From: an uncultured Acetobacteraceae bacterium
Lineage (GTDB): Bacteria > Pseudomonadota > Alphaproteobacteria > Acetobacterales > Acetobacteraceae
Assembly: GCA_943912335.1 (NCBI GenBank)
Contig: CALTUD010000017.1
Span: 11,980-75,979 of the forward strand
Direction: 5' to 3'
DNA: 64,000 nt
A model generated the notes under the pieces. That model saw nothing but the letters and a program-made list of their open reading frames with translations. It ran no database searches and had not been told where the DNA came from. Made by a program: the position numbers and the translations under genes. Shown here in pieces: positions 8,568-16,933 of the stretch. The first letter of the stretch is position 1, and the number at the start of each line of letters is the position of its first letter.

Positions 8568-8592
8568 GGAACCGCGCTTGTTAAAGCCCGTT
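8568..8592 (+). promoter_or_regulatory. EcfG-type general stress promoter of the csbD-like gene
   Basis: GGAAC (8568-8572), 16 nt, then CGTT (8589-8592) matches the alphaproteobacterial EcfG consensus GGAAC-N16/17-CGTT exactly. Its position places a transcript start near 8600, about 33 bp before the ATG at 8633. CsbD-type genes are classic general-stress genes. Confidence 0.68.
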
Positions 8593-8632
8593 TGCTCGAC
8601 ACGGGACATGTGGTCCCAAGGGAGAACAGGCG

Positions 8633-8812
8633 ATGGACAAGGATCGCATCGACGGCGTCGCGCATCAGGTCAAGGGCGCCCTGAAGGACGTGGCCGGCAA
8701 GATCACCGGCAACAAGGAGTTGCAGGCCGAGGGCAAGGCGGAAAAGACCGCCGGCAACGTCCAGGAAGGGTTCGGCAAGGGCAAGGACGCCGTTCGCGAC
8801 GTCACGAAATAG
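8633..8812 (+). CDS. CsbD-family stress-response protein
   Basis: 59 residues, hydrophilic and Lys/Gly-rich. It begins MDKDRIDGVAHQVKGALKDV and contains GKITGNKELQAEGKAEKTAGN, the CsbD hallmark (QVKGalKevaGKitgd..leaeGkadk..G). The family is small, mostly disordered and induced by general stress; its molecular role is not established. The ATG follows GGGAGAACAGGCG, whose GGGAG is a good ribosome site. An EcfG-type promoter lies upstream and an intrinsic terminator downstream, making a monocistronic stress unit. Confidence 0.93.
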   Translation: MDKDRIDGVAHQVKGALKDVAGKITGNKELQAEGKAEKTAGNVQEGFGKGKDAVRDVTK

Positions 8813-8843
8813 CGCTTCCGATCCGTTCGTAAGCTCATCGCAG

Positions 8844-8873
8844 CCGGCCCGTTCGCAAGAGCGGGCCGGTTTT
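8844..8873 (+). terminator. Intrinsic terminator after csbD-like gene
   Basis: An 8-bp GC stem, CCGGCCCG (8844-8851) with CGGGCCGG (8862-8869), has a 10-nt loop and is followed directly by TTTT. It lies 31 bp after the stop codon. It also argues against the nagA start at 8876, which would sit on the end of the terminator. Confidence 0.85.
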
Positions 8874-8929
8874 GCATGTCTGGCGTCGCGGGGTTCGACG
8901 GGCGGGTCGGACCTGCTAAACTCGGCCGA

Positions 8930-10126
8930 ATGTTCCAGAAGGCATTGATCGGCGCGCCGATCTTCACCGGCGACGACCTGTTGATCGACCATGCGCTGTT
9001 GCTGGACGGCGATCGTGTCGTTGGCATGGCGCCGCTCTCCTCGCTGCCGCGCGACACGCGCATGCAGGAGGTGGACGGGCTTCTGGCGCCCGGTTTCGTG
9101 GATATTCAGGTGAATGGCGGCGGCGGTGTGCTGTTCAACGACAGTATGGATGCCGAAGGTGCCGCCGCGATTGCGCGTGCCCATCTGTTGCATGGCTGCA
9201 CGGCGATTCTGCCGACCTTCATCACCGGGTCGGATATGGGCATCGCCGCCGCCATCGCAGCGGTGCGCGTGGCGATTGCGCGCGGTCTGCCGGGCGTGGC
9301 GGGGCTGCATCTGGAAGGGCCGTTCATCGCGCCTGCACGCAAGGGTGTGCACGATCCCGCCTTCATGCGTCCGATGGCGGAGCAGGATCTGCAGATGCTG
9401 CTGGACAGCGGCATCGAGCATCTGTTGCTGACGGTGGCACCGGAGATGGTCTCGCCGGAGCAGATCCGGCGCCTGGTGCGTGGCGGGGTCGTGGTGAGCC
9501 TGGGGCATAGTGATGCGGACCACGAGACCGTGTCCGCGGCGATCGATGCGGGGGCCACGGGGGTCACGCATCTGTTCAACGCCATGTCGCAGATGTCCGG
9601 CCGTGCGCCGGGTCTGGTGGGCACGGCTTTGGATCGCGGCGAGGTCTGGGCGGGTCTGATCGCGGATCTGCACCATGTGGATCCGGTGATGATGCGGATC
9701 GCGCTGGCGGCGAAGCGCGGGCCGGGGCGCTTGATCCTTGTGAGCGATGCGATGCCGCCGGCTGCCGGTGGGCCGGACCGGTTCGAACTGGGCGGGCGCA
9801 CCGTGTATCGGCGCGACGGACGTCTGGAACTGGCGGACGGCACGCTGGCCGGGGCCGATCTGGGGTTGGACCATGCCGTGGCCTGCATGGTGGCGTCGCA
9901 GGGGGTTCGTCTGGAGGAGGCGCTGCGGATGGCGTCTCTGTATCCGGCACGGTTCATGAGCATGGACCACCGTCACGGGCGGATCGAGGCCGGGCGCAAG
10001 GCGGATCTGGTGCTGCTGGACGATGCTTTGTCCTGCGTCCGCACCTGGCAGAACGGGGTGGAAACGGTGCATGCGACGCCGATCCTGGTCGATGCGCCGT
10101 CGCGTCCGGGGGCAGTGCGGGGATAA
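8930..10126 (+). CDS. nagA: N-acetylglucosamine-6-phosphate deacetylase
   Basis: About 398 residues. Amidohydrolase-fold motifs are LLAPGFVDIQVNGGGG, GLHLEGPFI, VVSLGHSDADHETV, GATGVTHLFNAMSQM and LVSDAMPPA. It deacetylates GlcNAc-6-phosphate to glucosamine-6-phosphate and acetate in amino-sugar and cell-wall recycling. ATG 8930 (MFQKALIGAP) is chosen over ATG 8876 because the latter abuts the upstream terminator and the extra 18 residues are not family-like. No nagB or PTS permease is adjacent, so a role in peptidoglycan recycling is as likely as uptake. Confidence 0.94.
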   Translation: MFQKALIGAPIFTGDDLLIDHALLLDGDRVVGMAPLSSLPRDTRMQEVDGLLAPGFVDIQVNGGGGVLFNDSMDAEGAAAIARAHLLHGCTAILPTFITGSDMGIAAAIAAVRVAIARGLPGVAGLHLEGPFIAPARKGVHDPAFMRPMAEQDLQMLLDSGIEHLLLTVAPEMVSPEQIRRLVRGGVVVSLGHSDADHETVSAAIDAGATGVTHLFNAMSQMSGRAPGLVGTALDRGEVWAGLIADLHHVDPVMMRIALAAKRGPGRLILVSDAMPPAAGGPDRFELGGRTVYRRDGRLELADGTLAGADLGLDHAVACMVASQGVRLEEALRMASLYPARFMSMDHRHGRIEAGRKADLVLLDDALSCVRTWQNGVETVHATPILVDAPSRPGAVRG

Positions 10127-10311
10127 GGCGCCGGCCGGTTCCATCGGAGCCACCCGCGTTCTTTGCCGCGCGCTTCCTGTCGCTGTCCGGCGTCTTTCGG
10201 CCGGAAGATACTGTTGGACCGGACGGTAGCGTCGACACCAGGCAGGCCTCGGTCGACAGGATGCGCAGTGACGTTATAACGCAGACGCAGAATCATCGTC
10301 GTGAGGCGCGA

Positions 10312-10785
10312 ATGGCGTTCGACAGCATGGGCCTCCGTCAGGCCGAGGAAGCGGACGTGCCGGTTCTGGTGCGCCTGCTTCAACGCTCCTGGATCGTCAC
10401 CTGGGCTCCTGAACTTCCTTTCGAGGCCGTGCAGGTTTTCGCCGCCTCCGATCCGGCGCGTGCCTATGCGGAGAGTGCGTGGCGAGATTTCGTCGTAGCC
10501 GTCGGCGACGATGGGGTCGTCGGGATGGTGCATGCGGTCGGCGACGAGGTTGCGGCGTTGCATGTCGATCCGGGATGCTGGACCGGCGGTGTTGGCTCCG
10601 CACTCCTCGGCGCCGCCGAGCGACAGATCGCATTGTCGCATGCGGTGGCGCGACTCGAGGTTCGAGCTTTCAACACACGGGCTCACGCCTTCTATCTGCG
10701 TCGCGGATGGAGCGAGGCGCGGCGGTTCCCGGCCGAGGAATATGGAAGCCCGGTCGAGAGCATAGAGATGCGGAAATCGGTCTGA
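10312..10785 (+). CDS. GNAT-family N-acetyltransferase
   Basis: About 157 residues. GNAT pattern: LRQAEEADVPVLVRLL at the N-terminus, then DEVAALHVDPGCWTGGVGSALLGAAE (strand 4 and the acetyl-CoA loop, here GCWTGGVGSAL), and NTRAHAFYLRRGWSE near the C-terminus. ATG 10312 is preferred over 10261 because GAGG sits 5 bp upstream and the domain starts soon after. The acceptor substrate is unknown. The gene is alone, convergent with rsmI. Confidence 0.83.
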   Translation: MAFDSMGLRQAEEADVPVLVRLLQRSWIVTWAPELPFEAVQVFAASDPARAYAESAWRDFVVAVGDDGVVGMVHAVGDEVAALHVDPGCWTGGVGSALLGAAERQIALSHAVARLEVRAFNTRAHAFYLRRGWSEARRFPAEEYGSPVESIEMRKSV

Positions 10786-10839
10786 ATTCCGGGTCTTGGT
10801 CTCGGCTCTTTCGGTGAACTGTCGTCTGACCGGGCCCGG

Positions 10840-11781
10840 TCAGTCGGCGCGTTCCTCGGCGACGTCACCGCGCGCGAGTTCCATGGCGCGGGAATAGACC
10901 ACGCGCCGGGGCAGTTTCATCGCGCCCGCAACCAGTGTGGCTGCGTCCTTGACCGAGAGCGTGGCGAGGGCTTCGCGCAGGCGGGCGTCGAGGCCGTCGG
11001 AATCCGCGCCGTCCTGTTCCTCCGGCGGCGGCCCGACCAGAACGGTGATTTCGCCGCGCGCGGCGGTGTCGGCATAGAAGCGGGCGAGTTCGGCGAGCGT
11101 GCCGCGACGGACTTCCTCGAAGCGCTTGGTGAGTTCGCGGGCGACGGCGGCGTCGCGGTCGCCGAACACGGCGTGAAGATCGGCGAGCATCTCGGCGAGG
11201 CGGTGCGGCGCTTCGTGCCAGATCAGCGTGGCGGCGAGGCCGGCGCGTTCGGCGGCGCGCAGAGTGCCGAACGCTTCGAGGCGTGCGGCCGAGCGCGGGG
11301 CGGGGAAGCCTACGAACAGGAAGGGGTGCGGCGGCAGGCCGGACAAGGTGAGCGCCGTGACGGCGGCATTGGCGCCGGGGGCGGTGCGGACCGGGATGTC
11401 GTTCTCCAGGCAGGCGCGCACGAGGCGAAAGCCGGGGTCGGAGAGCAGCGGCGTGCCTGCGTCGGAGACCAGGGCGATGCGGCGTCCGGCCTGCAGCATG
11501 CCGAGAAGCGACGGAATGCGGTGTCGTTCGTTATGATCGTGCAGCGGCTCGGTACGTGCGGCGATGCTCTTGGCGAACAGGAGGCGTGCGGTGACGCGCG
11601 TGTCCTCGCACAGCACCAGGTCGGCCTGTTTGAGGCATTCGACGGCGCGCTCGGTGATGTCGCCGAGATTGCCGATCGGTGTGGCGACGAGGGTGAGCCC
11701 AGGAAGGCCGTGTTGTGCTACGGACTCGGGTTCTGAGGTGGAGGAGGCGGACGGTGCGTCGGACGACGGAACTTCTGGCAT
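10840..11781 (-). CDS. rsmI: 16S rRNA (cytidine1402-2'-O)-methyltransferase RsmI
   Basis: About 313 residues. Tetrapyrrole-methylase fold: LTLVATPIGNLGDITERAVE, LCEDTRVTARLL, ALVSDAGTPLLSDPGFRLV, PGANAAVTALTLSGL, RFEEVRRGTLAELA. It methylates the ribose of C1402 in the ribosomal decoding centre. ATG 11781 is preferred to ATG 11811: it leaves a 20-bp gap to the divergent lipoprotein gene and the first ten residues add nothing family-like. Residues before LPGLTLVAT form a low-complexity Ser/Pro tail. Divergent pairing with a PBP-activator-like lipoprotein gene is widespread in proteobacteria. Confidence 0.94.
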   Translation of the reverse strand: MPEVPSSDAPSASSTSEPESVAQHGLPGLTLVATPIGNLGDITERAVECLKQADLVLCEDTRVTARLLFAKSIAARTEPLHDHNERHRIPSLLGMLQAGRRIALVSDAGTPLLSDPGFRLVRACLENDIPVRTAPGANAAVTALTLSGLPPHPFLFVGFPAPRSAARLEAFGTLRAAERAGLAATLIWHEAPHRLAEMLADLHAVFGDRDAAVARELTKRFEEVRRGTLAELARFYADTAARGEITVLVGPPPEEQDGADSDGLDARLREALATLSVKDAATLVAGAMKLPRRVVYSRAMELARGDVAEERAD

Positions 11782-11801
11782 CGAGCGAAAGGGCGCGCCG
11801 A

Positions 11802-13172
11802 ATGGCGTCACGTCAATCTTTGTCGCGCCCCTTGTCGCGCCATGGCGCGATCCTGCCGGCGCTGACGGCGGGCGTTCTGCTGCTGGGCGGCTGTTCGCAG
11901 CTTCCCTGGGGGAGCGACTCCGGGACGGGTGCGCAGCCGGCCCCGGTGGTGACGGATAACGGCGCGATGACCGCGCCGCCGATCGGCCAGCCCGTTCTGC
12001 CGCCTCCGGGTCCCGTCGTTCCGCCGGGGCCGAAAGTGGGGATTCTGCTGCCCTTGAGCGGGCCGAATGGCGGGCTGGGGGCGAGCATGCTGCGCGCGGC
12101 GCGTCTGGCCGTGGCGGCGCCGGGATCGCCGGTTCTGGACACGCACGACACGGCGGCGATGGGTGGCGACGCGGCTGCGCGTGCCGCCGTGCAGTCGGGC
12201 GACAAGATGATCCTGGGGCCGCTGACCTCGGGCGAGACCGCCATCGTGGCGCCGGTCGCGCGAAGCGCCGGGATTCCGGTTCTGGCCTTTACCAGCGACG
12301 TGACCCAGGCGGGTCCGGGCGTGTGGGTGATGGGGGAGACGCCGGAACAGCAGGTGCGCCGTCTGGTTCTGGCGGCCAAGGCGGACAACCGGACGCGGAT
12401 CGCAGCGCTTCTGCCAGGCAACGGGTTCGGCGACGCCTTGGCGACGGCACTGACCAAGGCCTGCGCCGATGCCGGCCTGCCCGCGCCGACCATCCTGACT
12501 CATGCGCCCGACAAGGACAGCATCGAGTCGACCATGAAGCAGCTGACCGATTACGCCACGCGCCGATCCGCGGCCGACCAGGCCGCTGCTGCGAATCCGG
12601 AAACGGGGGCGGACAAGGCGCCCGCGCCGATGCTGCCGACGCTGGCGCCGATCATGAAGGCGCCGAAGCCCGTGGCCGCTGCCGCCCCGCCGATGGCGCC
12701 GCCGCCGTTCGACGCGCTGTTGCTGGGCGATACGGGGCTACAACTCCAGTATGTGATTTCTGCCCTGAACGAGACCGGGGTGGACTCCGCGCATGTGCGG
12801 ATCATGGGGCCGGGGCTGTGGGGGGCGTTCGCCTCCAAGCTGCGGGCGCTGGCGGGGGCGTGGTTCGCGGCGCCGGATCCGCAGGCCCGTGTCGGGTTCG
12901 TGCAGCAGTACCGGGCGGCCTATGGCCAGTCGCCGAAGCCTCTGGCCGATCTGACCTACGACGCGGCAGCGATGGCCCGCAGTCTGGCGGCGACCGGCTA
13001 CGACACGGCCTCGTTGACACGCAAGGATGGGTTCGCGGGTGTGGACGGTGTGTTCACGCTGCAGCCGGACGGGCATGTGCGCCGGTCCTTGGCGATCTTC
13101 CAGATCGGGCCGAATGGCGGCGCGTCGCTGGTGCAGCCGCCCTTGGGTTCGACCTTCGCGTCGGGAAGCTGA
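11802..13172 (+). CDS. Penicillin-binding-protein-activator-like lipoprotein
   Basis: About 456 residues. The N-terminus is basic, followed by a hydrophobic stretch and the lipobox LLGGC, giving an acylated outer- or inner-membrane lipoprotein. After a Pro/Gly linker comes a periplasmic-binding-protein-like domain (VGILLPLSGPNGGLGASMLRA; GPLTSGETAIVAPVA; PVLAFTSDV), as in LpoA and Leu/Ile/Val-binding proteins. LpoA-type proteins stimulate class A PBPs. The neighbour rsmI supports this reading. A long Ala/Pro insert lies near residues 270-310. ATG 11802 is the start that places the signal peptide correctly; ATG 11715 would bury it. Confidence 0.82.
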   Translation: MASRQSLSRPLSRHGAILPALTAGVLLLGGCSQLPWGSDSGTGAQPAPVVTDNGAMTAPPIGQPVLPPPGPVVPPGPKVGILLPLSGPNGGLGASMLRAARLAVAAPGSPVLDTHDTAAMGGDAAARAAVQSGDKMILGPLTSGETAIVAPVARSAGIPVLAFTSDVTQAGPGVWVMGETPEQQVRRLVLAAKADNRTRIAALLPGNGFGDALATALTKACADAGLPAPTILTHAPDKDSIESTMKQLTDYATRRSAADQAAAANPETGADKAPAPMLPTLAPIMKAPKPVAAAAPPMAPPPFDALLLGDTGLQLQYVISALNETGVDSAHVRIMGPGLWGAFASKLRALAGAWFAAPDPQARVGFVQQYRAAYGQSPKPLADLTYDAAAMARSLAATGYDTASLTRKDGFAGVDGVFTLQPDGHVRRSLAIFQIGPNGGASLVQPPLGSTFASGS

Positions 13173-13181
13173 GGAAAGACG

Positions 13182-13205
13182 CCGGCGCCTCCCTCGGGGC
13201 GCCGG
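13182..13205. terminator. Convergent hairpin after lipoprotein gene
   Basis: CCGGCGCC (13182-13189) pairs with GGCGCCGG (13198-13205) across an 8-nt loop. It lies between the stop at 13172 and the convergent gene ending at 13217. There is no T-run, so it may work with Rho or only shield mRNA ends. Confidence 0.55.
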
Positions 13206-13216
13206 ATCCGCCCTGA

Positions 13217-13597
13217 TCAGGCGGCGACGATTTCCTGCGCGACCAGAACGGGGCGGATGCAGGACAAGGCGGCCTCGAACGAGGCGAACGAGCCGAGGCG
13301 GTGGTCGCGCAGATGGTCGATCACCAGCCAGCGCATGCCGTCTGGACGGATGACGTAGGCCGGATCGGCGTTCTCGCGCACCCAGACGGTGACGTGTTCG
13401 AGAATCACGGGCGAATCGACGGGCGTGCGCGGCGAGACGTCGACGTCGCACAGGCCCATGCTGATGCCGGCGTCGAGCCAGCGCATGAGATATTCGCGAT
13501 GACGCGGCAGGAAGCGGAGCCGCAGCGGCACCACGTTCGAGTTGGCCGGAAGGTCGGTAAGCGAGGCGAGCGTGGGCATTAAGGGACCCTCAGGCAT
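13217..13597 (-). CDS. Conserved-looking hypothetical protein
   Basis: 126 residues, or 120 if ATG 13579 is the start. Not recognised. It is a soluble, mixed alpha/beta composition with no signal peptide or membrane segment. Visible features are a PLRLRFLPRHREYLMRWLDAG helix (in part PRHREYLMRWLDAG), a beta-rich centre (VILEHVTVWVRENADPAYVI) and RPDGMRWLVIDHLRDHRLGSF. Codon use matches its neighbours, so it is probably real. A 9-bp inverted repeat (13586-13594 with 13632-13640) spans the upstream ATG and could hide it in a hairpin, which favours the inner start. Confidence 0.7.
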   Translation of the reverse strand: MPEGPLMPTLASLTDLPANSNVVPLRLRFLPRHREYLMRWLDAGISMGLCDVDVSPRTPVDSPVILEHVTVWVRENADPAYVIRPDGMRWLVIDHLRDHRLGSFASFEAALSCIRPVLVAQEIVAA

Positions 13598-13728
13598 CTG
13601 ATCTCGATTTCGTGATCAAGATTAACGGGGCCCTGAGGGTGGGGGCAAACGGAATCTGCGGGACTCCGGGGCTGGAAGGCTTCGTTACGATTCCCGCCGC
13701 TGCTCTGTGGCAAAAAAGCAATGTAATA

Positions 13729-14655
13729 TTACGATAGCGGTTGTTTCGGGTGCAGATGCTTGGGCCAGCGGCGGTGCAGCCAGAGCCAGCTTTCGGGCTT
13801 TTCGCGTATCCAGCCTTCGATCACGTCGTTGACACGCTGGGTCAATTCTGCCTGGTCGGCGCGGCGATCGCCGCTGTCGGGCAGGGGAACCGGCGGCTCG
13901 ACCACCAGCCTGAGACGCGCCGGGCCGATGCGTTCGACGTGGCCGGGAATCACCGGACAGCGCAGGCGCAGCGCCATGGCGGCGAGGGCCGGTGCGGTCA
14001 TGGCGGGATGACCGAACAGCCGCGCCTCGATGCCGTCGTTCATCTTCTGGTCGACCAGCATGCCGAGCGAGCCGCCGCGCAGCAGATAGGCCAGGGCCGC
14101 GCGTGCGCCGCGCTGTCCCTTGGCGAACATCGGCACGTCGGCCCCGATCGCGTCGCGTCGCAGCCCGCCGATGGTCGCGTCGACCAAGGGGTTACCGGCG
14201 GCGCGGTAGAACGAGGCGAAGGGCAGTCCGAACGAGGCGACGGCGGCGGGCAGCATTTCCCAGTTGCCGATATGGGCGGAGCAGAACAGCACAGGGCCGC
14301 CTTTCGCCGCCTGCTGTTCCAGGATCTCGCCGCCGCGCACCTCCCAGCCGGGGCCGGACGGGGTGTCGCGTCGGAGGCGGCCGAGATGGGGAAATTCGCC
14401 GACGGTTCGGCCGAGATTCTCCCAGACGCCGGCGACGATGCGCTTGCGTTCGGCGGCATCGAGCGTGGGAAGGGCGAGCTGGAGATTCCTGTCCGCGACG
14501 CGGGAGACCGGGAGCCTGGTGCCGATCGCGCGGGCCAGCGTGCCGCCGAGCGTGGAGGCGGCGGCGGGCGGAAGGGCGCGGAGCAGGGCGAGTACGCGTC
14601 CGGCGGCAAAGGCTTCCAGGCGGTGCTGCAGCCTGATCCTGTCAGGGGTGCTCAT
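13729..14655 (-). CDS. Lipid A lauroyl/myristoyl-type acyltransferase (LpxL/HtrB family)
   Basis: 308 residues. It carries the acyltransferase box HIGNWE (HX4E, residues 128-133) and other family blocks: FCSAHIGNWEMLPA, FYRAAGNPLVDATI, LLRGGSLGMLVDQKMNDGIEARLFG and ESWLWLHRRWP near the end. Such enzymes transfer a secondary acyl chain to Kdo-lipid A at the inner membrane. The ATG overlaps the lpxK stop (ATGA), so translation is coupled. It is the last gene of the acyltransferase-waaA-lpxK-acyltransferase operon. The acyl chain length cannot be read from sequence. Confidence 0.9.
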   Translation of the reverse strand: MSTPDRIRLQHRLEAFAAGRVLALLRALPPAAASTLGGTLARAIGTRLPVSRVADRNLQLALPTLDAAERKRIVAGVWENLGRTVGEFPHLGRLRRDTPSGPGWEVRGGEILEQQAAKGGPVLFCSAHIGNWEMLPAAVASFGLPFASFYRAAGNPLVDATIGGLRRDAIGADVPMFAKGQRGARAALAYLLRGGSLGMLVDQKMNDGIEARLFGHPAMTAPALAAMALRLRCPVIPGHVERIGPARLRLVVEPPVPLPDSGDRRADQAELTQRVNDVIEGWIREKPESWLWLHRRWPKHLHPKQPLS

Positions 14656-15635
14656 GCGGGGACGATCCTGTCGAGCAGACGATCGAGTGCGCGTTCGTCC
14701 GACCAGCGGAGGGAGACACGGGCAACGGCGATGCCGTCGCGCTCGGCCGGAGACAGGCGCACGGCGTCCTTGGCCGTGGTGACGAGGGTGGCGCCCAGGG
14801 CGGCGGCATCCGCGCGAAGGCGACGGAGCGCGTCGGGTTTGAACGGGCGGTGATCGGCAAAGCCGCGCGTGCCGGCGAGATCGAGGCCTTCGCCGCGCAG
14901 GGAGAAGAAGAATTTCTCCGGCCGGGCGATTCCGGCGAAGGCGAACAAGGGTCGTCCGGCGAGGGTGCGGACGGCCGGGTCCATGGCGAGGGTCGCGCGC
15001 AGCACGGGAAGGCCGGGCGGCAGCAGAGCAGCGATGGGCGCGCGTTCGTCGCCGATGACGACGGCGCATCGGGCACGGGCGGCAGCGGTGGAGACCGGCT
15101 CGCGCAGCGGGCCTGCGGGAAGGAGGCGGCGATTGCCGAACCCGACCGCGCCGTCGATCGCCAGGATCGGCATGTCCTGAAACAGGCCGGGGTTTTGCAG
15201 CCCGTCATCCATGATCAGGAGGTCTGCGCCGGCCTCCACCGCTGCGCGTGCGGAGGCTGCGCGATCCGCGCCGACCCAGCAGGGAGCGATGGCCGCGAGG
15301 AGCAGGGCCTCGTCGCCGACCGTGGCGGCGTCGTGCCGAAGCGGATCGACGCGGATAGGCGTGGTGGTGCCGCGACCGCCATAGCCGCGCGTGAGGCAAT
15401 GCACGCGAAGGCCGCGCGCATGCAGGCGTTGCGCCAGATCGAGCACCAGAGTGGTCTTGCCCGCGCCGCCGACGCCGGCATTGCCGCAGCAGACCACCGG
15501 GACGGGGGCCTTCCAGCCGGTTCCGCGCAGGCGGTGCGCGGTGAGGGCGGCGGTGATCGGTTCGATCGGCGAGAGCAGGGCGCCGGCGAGGCGCGCCGTG
15601 GGGGTATCCGAGAACCAGAAGCCGGGGGCTTTCAC
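14652..15635 (-). CDS. lpxK: Tetraacyldisaccharide 4'-kinase
   Basis: 327 residues from a GTG start at 15635 whose GTGA overlaps the waaA stop. The P-loop is GNAGVGGAGKTTL (residues 51-63; most family members end GKTP). LIMDDGLQNPGL is the family's DDGxQ motif, and LTRGYGGRG and DHRPF are also present. It phosphorylates the 4' position of the lipid A precursor at the inner membrane. Starting here gives the typical length; an upstream in-frame ATG would run through waaA. Confidence 0.94.
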   Translation of the reverse strand: MKAPGFWFSDTPTARLAGALLSPIEPITAALTAHRLRGTGWKAPVPVVCCGNAGVGGAGKTTLVLDLAQRLHARGLRVHCLTRGYGGRGTTTPIRVDPLRHDAATVGDEALLLAAIAPCWVGADRAASARAAVEAGADLLIMDDGLQNPGLFQDMPILAIDGAVGFGNRRLLPAGPLREPVSTAAARARCAVVIGDERAPIAALLPPGLPVLRATLAMDPAVRTLAGRPLFAFAGIARPEKFFFSLRGEGLDLAGTRGFADHRPFKPDALRRLRADAAALGATLVTTAKDAVRLSPAERDGIAVARVSLRWSDERALDRLLDRIVPA

Positions 15636-16933
15636 CGGCTTCGTTCCGGAAGCAGTGCGAGCAGGCTTTGTGCCAGGCGATCGGGAAGATCGTTGTCGCG
15701 TTCGGACAGGCGCTGTGCGGCATCGGATGCGGCGTCGCGCTCCGCCTGGTTCGACAGCATGCGGTCGAGCCAGTCCAGCATGGCGGAACGGTCGGGCAGG
15801 ATGCGGAGGGCGCCGGCTTCCGTCATCTCGCGTACGTCCTCGGCGAAATTCTCCATGCGCGGGCCCGCACCGAGCGCGCAGCCGAGTCTGGCCGGTTCCA
15901 GCGGGTTGTGTCCGCCACCGCGTCCGGCCACGTCGGCGAAACTGTTGCCGAGCAGCACGACCGGGCACAGGCGGTAGAGCAGGCCGAGTTCGCCCATCGT
16001 GTCGCAAAGCCAGACGGGGTCGCCCGGTTGCGGGATCGCGCCCTCGGAGCGGCGTGGCAGTCCGGGCGACAGGGCGGCGATCTCGTCGCCGCGCAGCGGA
16101 TGGCGTGGGGCGATCAGCAGCAGCGCGTCGGGATGGCGTTCGCGCAAGGCCGCGTGCAGGGCGAGCGCTTCCGCTTCCTCGTTCGGGTGTGTGCTGGCGG
16201 CGAGCCAGAGCGGGCGATGGCCGATCAGGTCGCGCAGGCGGGACAATTCGGCGTCGTCGCAGGGCAGCGGTGCCGCGGCGCGCTTGAGGTCGCCGTCCTC
16301 AGATACAAGGGCGGCGCCGAACACGCGCAGGCGCGCGGCATCCTCGGGCGAGCGTGCCGAGATCATCGCGAAGCTGCCGAACAGGGCGCGGCCGATGGCG
16401 CCGCTGCGGTTCCAGCGTGCGAAGGAGCGTTGCGACAGCCGCCCGTTCACCAGCGCCAGGGGAATCGCGCGTGCGCGGCACCGTGCGATCAGCGTGGGCC
16501 AGATCTCGCTTTCCACCAGCAGCAGCAGATCGGGCCGCCAGCGATCGAGGAAGCGGTCGACCCAGCTTGGCACGTCGAGCGGGGCGAAGCGGACCAGAAC
16601 CGGCGTTCCGGCCAGGCGCTCTTCGGCGAGGCTCTGCGACGTGACCGTCCCTGTCGTGAGCAGCAGGGAGAGCGTCGGATCGCGTTGGCGGAGTGCGTCG
16701 ATCAGCGGCAGCAGGGACAGGGTTTCGCCGACCGAGGCGGCGTGCAGCCAGACCAGCCGGCCGGGCGGGCGCTGCGTGTCGTCGCGGCCTGTGCGCTCAG
16801 GCAGGCGTTCGGCGATCTCCTTGCCGGCGCGCACCCGCCTGCGCAGGCTGAAGCGGAGCAGCGGAATGCCGAGCGTGCCGAGCAGGCCCCATATGGCGAA
16901 GGCGGCGCGCGCATCGGCCCGGCTCCGCGTCAC
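15632..16933 (-). CDS. waaA: 3-deoxy-D-manno-octulosonic acid transferase
   Basis: 433 residues, normal length. Membrane anchor near residues 10-30, then the GT30 domain: LVWLHAASVGETLSLLPLI, LLLTTGTVTSQSLAEERL, PDLLLLVESEIWPTLI, LVNGRLSQRSF, WLAASTHPNEEAEAL, VVLLGNSFADVAGRGGGHNPLEPA. It adds Kdo to lipid IVA. The start overlaps the stop of the upstream acyltransferase (ATGA) and its stop overlaps lpxK, so three genes are translationally coupled. Confidence 0.95.
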   Translation of the reverse strand: MTRSRADARAAFAIWGLLGTLGIPLLRFSLRRRVRAGKEIAERLPERTGRDDTQRPPGRLVWLHAASVGETLSLLPLIDALRQRDPTLSLLLTTGTVTSQSLAEERLAGTPVLVRFAPLDVPSWVDRFLDRWRPDLLLLVESEIWPTLIARCRARAIPLALVNGRLSQRSFARWNRSGAIGRALFGSFAMISARSPEDAARLRVFGAALVSEDGDLKRAAAPLPCDDAELSRLRDLIGHRPLWLAASTHPNEEAEALALHAALRERHPDALLLIAPRHPLRGDEIAALSPGLPRRSEGAIPQPGDPVWLCDTMGELGLLYRLCPVVLLGNSFADVAGRGGGHNPLEPARLGCALGAGPRMENFAEDVREMTEAGALRILPDRSAMLDWLDRMLSNQAERDAASDAAQRLSERDNDLPDRLAQSLLALLPERSR

